Below are positions 58,729 to 64,000 of a DNA stretch of 64,000 bases, piece after piece. The stretch is from Fluviicola sp. (GTDB lineage Bacteria; Bacteroidota; Bacteroidia; Flavobacteriales_D; Crocinitomicaceae). Location of the stretch: NCBI RefSeq assembly GCF_039596395.1, contig NZ_JBCNJT010000002.1, positions 744,001-808,000 on the forward strand, in the 5' to 3' direction. Made by a program: the position numbers and the translations under genes. The stretch's first letter is position 1, and each line of letters starts with the position of its first letter. The notes beneath the pieces were generated by a model. The model did not search any database. It saw only the letters and a program-made list of their open reading frames with translations, and was not told the origin of the DNA.

Positions 58729-61700
58729 TGTTAGCGTCTGAAGGCACGGAAAAACTATTTTCGATTGTTAGAGGCAGAGACGGAATGATGGTCAGGTCTA
58801 GAGTGATAACCGAATCGCAACCTGCTGCGTTCGGAATGGTGTCGATATACTGCCCTGAAACTGTAAACGTTTGACCGTTAATCGGCCAAGTGAAAGAACC
58901 GCAGGTACTTTCAGTTTCTGTGCTCAAACTGGAATTCAAAATCGTAAGGTCTAATGTTATAATCGAATCACAGCCAGCAGCGTTTGGAATCGTATCGATG
59001 TATTGACCGGATGAAGTATACGTTTGACCATTGACCGGCCAGGTGAAAGAACCGCAGGTACTTTCAGTTTCTGTGCTCAAACTGGAATTCAGGATAGTAA
59101 GGTGTAATGTTATAATCGAATCACAACCTGCTACATTCTGCAAGACAAATGTTGGGGTATTTGTAGAGGAATAGTAGGTGTTTCCGTCAATCCAGGTAAA
59201 AGAATTGCATGCTACTTGGGTATCGTTCACCGAATCGGATAGAATGGTCAAGTGAAGTATGATGATCGAATCACAGCCGAATGCATTTTGCAGCACTACT
59301 GTCGGTGTATCTGTTGAAGCATAATAGGAGTTTCCGTCTATCCATGTATATGATGTACATGCAGTTTGATTATCAATAACGGAATCTGCAAGTATTGTAA
59401 GATTCAGTGTGATAATTGAATCACAACCGGTTGAATTCAATAAGTTAAATGTAGCTGTATTATTTGATTGAGTATATGTGACTCCATCCATCCAGGTGTA
59501 CGGTCCACATGCAGAAACAGTTTGGGTACCAAATGTTTGAACACAATTCAATATTCTGGCGATTCGATTGTTTCCAAACCCATCATACTGCATAAACTCA
59601 CCTGCTGCCAAAATTTTCTTCCCATCAGGTTGGAGGATGATTGAATTGATACGTTGATACTGATTGGCACTTATGAATCCATTACCAATAGAAAAAGAAG
59701 GATCATAAGACCCATCGCTTTCTAAACGCGCAATTCCGTTAGATGGAATTCCATTAAAGGTTTGAAAAGTACCACCTATAATAATTTTACCATTTGGTTC
59801 TAGCCCTATTGAAAGAATAGTATTATTCGCTCCTGATGCCACATTAAAAGTCAAATCTCTTGACCCATCCGTATTCAACCGAGTTAATTTATTTGTTGAA
59901 TTACCGTTGCTATATGAGGTAAACCATCCTCCGACCAATATCTTATCATCGGGTTGAACTAGTATTGAGCTCACCTCGGCATTAAACCCATTACCGACAT
60001 TGAAAGATAAATCTATTGTTCCGTCCGAATTTAAACGAATAATTTTATTCGTGGCTGAACCATAATATGTTCCAAAAGTTCCGCCAACCAGAATTTTTCC
60101 GTCTGATTGCAATCCTATTGAATTTACTCCTCCATTAGCCAATGATGTACAGTTAAAAGAATTATCAATTGTTCCGTTTGTATTTAGTCTAGTAATGCGC
60201 CCTACTGTAACCCCATTATAATTAGTGAAATAACCCCCAACTAATATTTTTCCATCCGGTTGTAATGTCATGGTATAAATAGATGAATTAAATCCTGTGC
60301 CGGTATTAAAACTCATGTCGCGGGTTCCATTAGAATTTAAACGAACAAGTCTGCGAACAGAATCTCCATCATAAACTTGAAACCATCCCCCAACTAGTAT
60401 TTTTCCATCTGGCTGAACAAGTATTGAACTTACAATGTCGCTGAAAGATGCTGATGCATTAAAGGAAGTATCAACTGTTCCATTTGCATTTAATCTGGCC
60501 AAATACTTTTTAAAGCTTTCATTATACCATGAAAAATAACCTCCTATTAAGATTTTCCCATCTGGTTGTAATGCTGTTGTTAAAATCTCATCGTTTGCTC
60601 CTCCTCCTACATTGAATGAATTATCATTTGAGCCATTTGAATTCAAACGAATAATTTGATTTGAGCTAAATCCCGCAACAACCGGCAAGTCACCTCCTGC
60701 TAAAATCTTCCCATCGGTTTGCACTACAATTGATTTAACCTGAATACCACTTGTGGCAATAGTTATTCCGCTTAAACCAAATGAACTATCAAAGGTGCCG
60801 TCCCCGTTCAATCGTGCAAGTTGTGGCACTACGAAATTCTGATATATAGTAAAATCACCTCCCACTAAGATCTTTCCGTCAAGTTGAATGTCTATTGATA
60901 AAATATCATCATTCGCTCCGGAAGCGGAGGAAAAGGTTCCATCGAGAGTCCCATTTGTATTTAGTCTTGCAATTTTTTGAGCGGTTGTACCATTGTAAGA
61001 ACTAAAATTCCCTACTACGAAAATTTTTCCGTCTGGTTGTAAATCTATTGCATTCACAACATCATTTGGTCCAGAACCAATATCAAAAGTACTATCTAAT
61101 GTCCCATCAATATTTAAACAAGCAAGGCGATTTACGCCCAGTGAATTATAACTAGAAAATGCGCCTCCAAAAAGGATTTTTCCATCTGGTTGAATAAAAA
61201 TTGAGGTTACAATGTTATTTGTACCAGATCCAACGTTAAAAGTCGCATCCAAAGTTCCATCTGCGTTTAATCTGGCTAACCTGTTTTTACTCGTGTTATT
61301 TACATTCACAAATTCTCCTCCTATAAGAACCTTACCATCTGATTGAACGGCGATTGATCTTACGGATGTATTAGTAGTAGCTATAAATGTATTATCAAGG
61401 GTCCCGTCAGAATTTAAACGCGCGATGTTGAATTTAGATATCCCATTAAAAAAGTGAAATAACCCTCCTATAAGGATCTTGCCATCAGGTTGGATTGCCA
61501 AAGCATATATATAACCGTCTGATCCAGTTCCTATATTAAATGAGGTGTCGATTGTGCCATCATTATTCAACCTTGCTATTCCATTCTTAGCGACACCATT
61601 ATATAATGTAAAAAGACCTCCTATGAGTGTTTTACCATCTTGCTGTTTTACAATAACTTGTATATCATTATTCGCACCATCCCCATTCCCGAAACCAATA

Positions 61701-61798
61701 TCCGTCGGATTAAATGTCGGATCATTTGCTCCAGGCTGAGCAAAACTTGTACTTGAAAAGAATAAGAAAAAAAATATTAATGATACTAATCGGTTCAT
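58064..61798 (-). CDS. giant delta-60 repeat surface protein, C-terminally truncated by frameshift
   Basis: 1244 aa from the ATG at 61798 (a TTG at 61819 would add seven residues before the signal peptide MNRLVSLIFFFLFFSSTSFAQ). About 14 delta-60 repeats fill residues about 28-740. Then come five repeats with SYTWIDGN..GCDSIITLHLTI-type motifs, and the conserved region shared with the other giant protein. The frame ends LREHSKQ, because a 2-nt deletion removed the rest of the sorting domain, which remains in the DNA in another frame. The protein may thus be secreted poorly, stay in the periplasm, or be switchable if the loss is reversible. It is not clear whether the frameshift is a sequencing artefact. 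Confidence 0.85.
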   Translation of the reverse strand: MNRLVSLIFFFLFFSSTSFAQPGANDPTFNPTDIGFGNGDGANNDIQVIVKQQDGKTLIGGLFTLYNGVAKNGIARLNNDGTIDTSFNIGTGSDGYIYALAIQPDGKILIGGLFHFFNGISKFNIARLNSDGTLDNTFIATTNTSVRSIAVQSDGKVLIGGEFVNVNNTSKNRLARLNADGTLDATFNVGSGTNNIVTSIFIQPDGKILFGGAFSSYNSLGVNRLACLNIDGTLDSTFDIGSGPNDVVNAIDLQPDGKIFVVGNFSSYNGTTAQKIARLNTNGTLDGTFSSASGANDDILSIDIQLDGKILVGGDFTIYQNFVVPQLARLNGDGTFDSSFGLSGITIATSGIQVKSIVVQTDGKILAGGDLPVVAGFSSNQIIRLNSNGSNDNSFNVGGGANDEILTTALQPDGKILIGGYFSWYNESFKKYLARLNANGTVDTSFNASASFSDIVSSILVQPDGKILVGGWFQVYDGDSVRRLVRLNSNGTRDMSFNTGTGFNSSIYTMTLQPDGKILVGGYFTNYNGVTVGRITRLNTNGTIDNSFNCTSLANGGVNSIGLQSDGKILVGGTFGTYYGSATNKIIRLNSDGTIDLSFNVGNGFNAEVSSILVQPDDKILVGGWFTSYSNGNSTNKLTRLNTDGSRDLTFNVASGANNTILSIGLEPNGKIIIGGTFQTFNGIPSNGIARLESDGSYDPSFSIGNGFISANQYQRINSIILQPDGKKILAAGEFMQYDGFGNNRIARILNCVQTFGTQTVSACGPYTWMDGVTYTQSNNTATFNLLNSTGCDSIITLNLTILADSVIDNQTACTSYTWIDGNSYYASTDTPTVVLQNAFGCDSIIILHLTILSDSVNDTQVACNSFTWIDGNTYYSSTNTPTFVLQNVAGCDSIITLHLTILNSSLSTETESTCGSFTWPVNGQTYTSSGQYIDTIPNAAGCDSIITLDLTILNSSLSTETESTCGSFTWPINGQTFTVSGQYIDTIPNAAGCDSVITLDLTIIPSLPLTIENSFSVPSDANTCIGEVAIDLSGNAPFELDFDNGSQVITSNGYSLVTGLCAGVHDLHVTSNCGDTLSTTVVIPVDSNFVFNNPFIDSLAQDSLGVTLTNCDIYYAGIDTAYIDSIWANGNTVNVIWNIVDSNGSNFDTTSYVLNNGNGVYWLQLSVFCPNKSLEEFFTVTEAISFYNGHAGTAGLTDISDNLFEIYPNPATDQVHIHFSGPEAELTVYDAQGKVVLREHSKQ

Positions 61799-61816
61799 AC
61801 GGTTAAATTGATTCCG

Positions 61817-61824
61817 CAAAAATA
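61817..61824 (-). promoter_or_regulatory. -7 element TATTTTTG of the second giant gene
   Basis: TATTTTTG on the minus strand, 18 nt before ATG 61798; TTG lies 15 nt further upstream. It overlaps the start of the longer frame (TTG at 61819), which supports the ATG. Confidence 0.5.
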
Positions 61825-61827
61825 CAA

Positions 61828-61857
61828 AAATCCGCCCATCAACTGATGAACGGATTT
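61828..61857 (-). terminator. intrinsic terminator of gcvP
   Basis: AAATCCG/CGGATTT stem with CATC-aact-GATG inside, a T-run on the minus strand, 26 bp after the gcvP stop. Promoter of the next gene lies directly beyond. Confidence 0.75.
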
Positions 61858-61883
61858 CTCTATAGCGTTTATTGCTTTCTTAA

Positions 61884-64000
61884 TTAAGCCTCCACGTGCA
61901 TGTAGCTCTCTACGCTCGGACAAGAACAAATCAGGTTTCTGTCTCCGTATGCGTTGTCTACGCGACGTACCGGAACCCAGTATTTCCATTCTTTCAGGTA
62001 GGCAACCGGGTAAGCTGCTTCCTGTGGAGAGTACGGGTAATTCCAGTCTTTGTTGATGATACAGTCTGCTGTGTGCGGAGCGTTCTTCAACAAGTTGTTT
62101 TCTCTGTCGGCGTGACCATTCTCGATTTCTTTGATCTCCGCACGGATCTTGATCATCGCTTCGATGAAACGGTCAAGTTCTTCCTTGTCTTCCGATTCTG
62201 TCGGTTCAACCATCAAAGTTCCTGCAACCGGGAATGATACCGTTGGTGCGTGGAATCCGAAGTCGATCAAACGTTTTGCCATATCGGCAACTTCTACGTC
62301 TGCTGTTTTCTTGAAATCACGGCAATCCAGGATCATTTCGTGCGCTACTGTTCCGTTTTTACCGGTGTACAATACGTCGTAGTGACCTTTCAATTTCGCT
62401 GCAATGTAGTTGGCATTCAAAATAGCTGCTTCCGTAGATTGACGCAATCCGTCGGCTCCCAGCATTTTGATGTATCCGTAAGAGATCAATAAGATCAAAG
62501 CACTTCCGTAAGGTGCTGCGGAAACTGCGTGGATCGGCGTGCTTCCTCCTGCTGCAACAACCGGGTTGCTTGGTAAGAAAGGAGCCAAATGCGCTGCCAC
62601 TCCGATCGGTCCCATTCCAGGGCCACCACCTCCGTGAGGAATCGCAAATGTTTTGTGTAAGTTCAGGTGACAAACGTCTGCACCGATATTTCCCGGATTT
62701 GTTAATCCGACCTGTGCGTTCATGTTTGCACCGTCCATGTATACTTGTCCACCGTTTTCGTGGATGATAGACGTAATTTCACGGATACCTTCTTCGTAAA
62801 CTCCGTGTGTGGAAGGATAAGTAACCATCAAACCTGCCAATTCGTTCCCGATTTGGTTGGCAACTGTTCTTAATTCTTCGATGTTGATGTTCCCGTTTTC
62901 GTCACAACCTGTTACAACCACTTCCATTCCTGCCATGACTGCAGAAGCCGGGTTTGTTCCGTGTGCCGAAGAAGGGATGATCATTTTTGTACGTTGCTTG
63001 TCGCCGCGGCTTTCGTGGTATGCCTTGATAACCATCAATCCTGCATATTCTCCCTGTGCTCCTGAATTCGGCTGCAAAGACATGGCTGCAAATCCTGTGG
63101 ATTCACACAAATCTTTTTCCAGCTGACGGAACATCGCGTGGTAACCTGCTGCCTGCTCCACCGGAGCAAACGGGTGCATGTTTGCGAACTGAGGATTCGT
63201 GATCGGAATCAACTCGGAAGCTGCATTCAGTTTCATGGTACAAGATCCAAGCGGAATCATGGAGTGAACCAATGAAAGATCTTTGTTTTCCAAACGCTTC
63301 AAATAACGCATCATTTTGGATTCAGAATGATATTTATTGAATGTTGCGTGTGTGAAAACGGCATCTGTTCTCAAAACCGAAGCGCTTAAGGAAGATTCTT
63401 CCGTTACTGCACTCGTTCCGAAAATGCTCAAAATGGTTGCTACATCTTCTTTTGTATGTGGCTCACCGAAGCTGATCGTCAATTCAGATTCATTGATGAT
63501 GCGGAAGTTCATTCCTTTTGCTTCAGCAGCAGCTTTGATTTTTGCCGTGTCTACTCCTTTTACCCACACAGTATCAAAGAAAGAATCGGATCCAACCTGG
63601 ATTCCTGCTGCTTTCAATCCCAAAGCGGTAGAAGTTGCCAATGCATTCACATGCTCTGCAATTTCTTTCATTCCCGCAGGACCGTGGTATACTGCATACA
63701 TGGAAGCCATTACTGCCAACAAGGCTTGTGCCGTACAAATATTGGATGTTGCTTTATCTCTTTTAATGTGCTGCTCACGCGTTTGCAAAGCCATACGCAA
63801 AGCCATGTTGTTATCCGCATCTTTCGAAACACCGATGATACGGCCCGGCATGGCGCGTTTGTATTCGTCTTTTGCTGCGAAAAATGCTGCGTGAGGTCCT
63901 CCGTAACCCATTGGAACTCCAAAACGCTGGGAAGAACCGAATACGACATCAGCTCCCAGAGAACCCGGAGATTTCAACAAAACAAGGGACAGGATATCTG
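61884..64000 (-). CDS. gcvP: glycine dehydrogenase (P protein of glycine cleavage), N-terminus beyond the window
   Basis: About 705 residues of the C-terminal part of the P protein; the first codons are outside the window, as the open frame continues to the edge. [27 protein letters not shown] is the known repeated-domain motif, and the PLP-binding Lys is in [16 protein letters not shown] (Lys codon 62652-62654). PLP is bound here, glycine is decarboxylated and an aminomethyl group is passed to the lipoyl group of the H protein. No frameshift is seen. Full length in the family is about 950 residues. Confidence 0.96.
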   Translation of the reverse strand, partial: DILSLVLLKSPGSLGADVVFGSSQRFGVPMGYGGPHAAFFAAKDEYKRAMPGRIIGVSKDADNNMALRMALQTREQHIKRDKATSNICTAQALLAVMASMYAVYHGPAGMKEIAEHVNALATSTALGLKAAGIQVGSDSFFDTVWVKGVDTAKIKAAAEAKGMNFRIINESELTISFGEPHTKEDVATILSIFGTSAVTEESSLSASVLRTDAVFTHATFNKYHSESKMMRYLKRLENKDLSLVHSMIPLGSCTMKLNAASELIPITNPQFANMHPFAPVEQAAGYHAMFRQLEKDLCESTGFAAMSLQPNSGAQGEYAGLMVIKAYHESRGDKQRTKMIIPSSAHGTNPASAVMAGMEVVVTGCDENGNINIEELRTVANQIGNELAGLMVTYPSTHGVYEEGIREITSIIHENGGQVYMDGANMNAQVGLTNPGNIGADVCHLNLHKTFAIPHGGGGPGMGPIGVAAHLAPFLPSNPVVAAGGSTPIHAVSAAPYGSALILLISYGYIKMLGADGLRQSTEAAILNANYIAAKLKGHYDVLYTGKNGTVAHEMILDCRDFKKTADVEVADMAKRLIDFGFHAPTVSFPVAGTLMVEPTESEDKEELDRFIEAMIKIRAEIKEIENGHADRENNLLKNAPHTADCIINKDWNYPYSPQEAAYPVAYLKEWKYWVPVRRVDNAYGDRNLICSCPSVESYMHVEA

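Noticed and set aside
1-64000. Defence, toxin-antitoxin, prophage or transposon cassette
   Set aside because: No transposase, integrase, phage structural, toxin or restriction gene was recognised; the genes are mainly housekeeping and envelope genes.

Overview
The window reads as chromosomal DNA of a gliding-type member of the Bacteroidota, most likely Flavobacteriales (Fluviicola/Crocinitomicaceae-like; inference from gene families, not from a database search). The signs are a GldH gliding lipoprotein, several secreted proteins with Por/T9SS C-terminal sorting domains, delta-60 repeat proteins, many short lipoproteins with a Cys after the signal peptide, DUF4292 and DUF3109 proteins, a RicT/PSP1 protein with a Cys-rich N-terminus, and promoters of the Bacteroidota type (TAnnTTTG near -7, sometimes with TTG/TTTG 16-20 nt upstream). 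Shine-Dalgarno sequences are mostly absent. I see no rRNA, tRNA, CRISPR array, insertion sequence or prophage.

Layout. 1-6.4 kb: end of a sterol-desaturase-family gene, an ECF-like sigma factor with a large membrane anti-sigma-like protein carrying a DsbD-type redox domain, a lipoprotein, a lysozyme-fold-like membrane protein and a DUF1345 protein. 6.8-15 kb: OmpA-family protein, an imelysin/di-heme cytochrome pair, DUF3108, tryptophan 2,3-dioxygenase, and a coupled trio (beta-propeller-like protein, HAD phosphatase, DUF3109). 15-24.7 kb: RecB-type nuclease, a polytopic glycosyltransferase-like protein and a large SWIM-SNF2 helicase. 24.7-31.5 kb: yicC-gmk-nadD, recA with a striking palindromic operator candidate, bcp, and a TIGR01777 epimerase. 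31.6-38.3 kb: SIS isomerase, acyl-CoA thioesterase, heptosyltransferase-like GT9, a tandem pair of coiled-coil paralogues, holB and a lipoprotein. 38.5-45.7 kb: a tightly packed operon ricT-gldH-dut-nucleotidyltransferase-TPR-DUF4292-envC-like. 46-64 kb: surface and signalling region with a LamG-like T9SS protein, SpoIIE phosphatase, DsbA-like protein, alpha/beta hydrolase, two giant delta-60/T9SS proteins sharing a near-identical 3' end around a LytS/LytR-type two-component system, and the C-terminal part of gcvP.

Most notable points: (1) the sigma/anti-sigma pair whose periplasmic part looks like the DsbD alpha domain with its Cys-x5-Cys pair; (2) six genes whose -7 promoter element lies only 4-5 nt before the start codon, predicting leaderless mRNAs; (3) a 2-nt deletion that cuts the sorting domain off one giant T9SS protein while its paralogue 7.6 kb away is intact; (4) a 10-unit array of 51-aa repeats in that paralogue; (5) overlapping palindromes at the recA promoter; (6) two families of dispersed intergenic palindromes that mostly sit at gene ends; (7) a structured non-coding stretch near 30.5 kb ending in a terminator-like hairpin.
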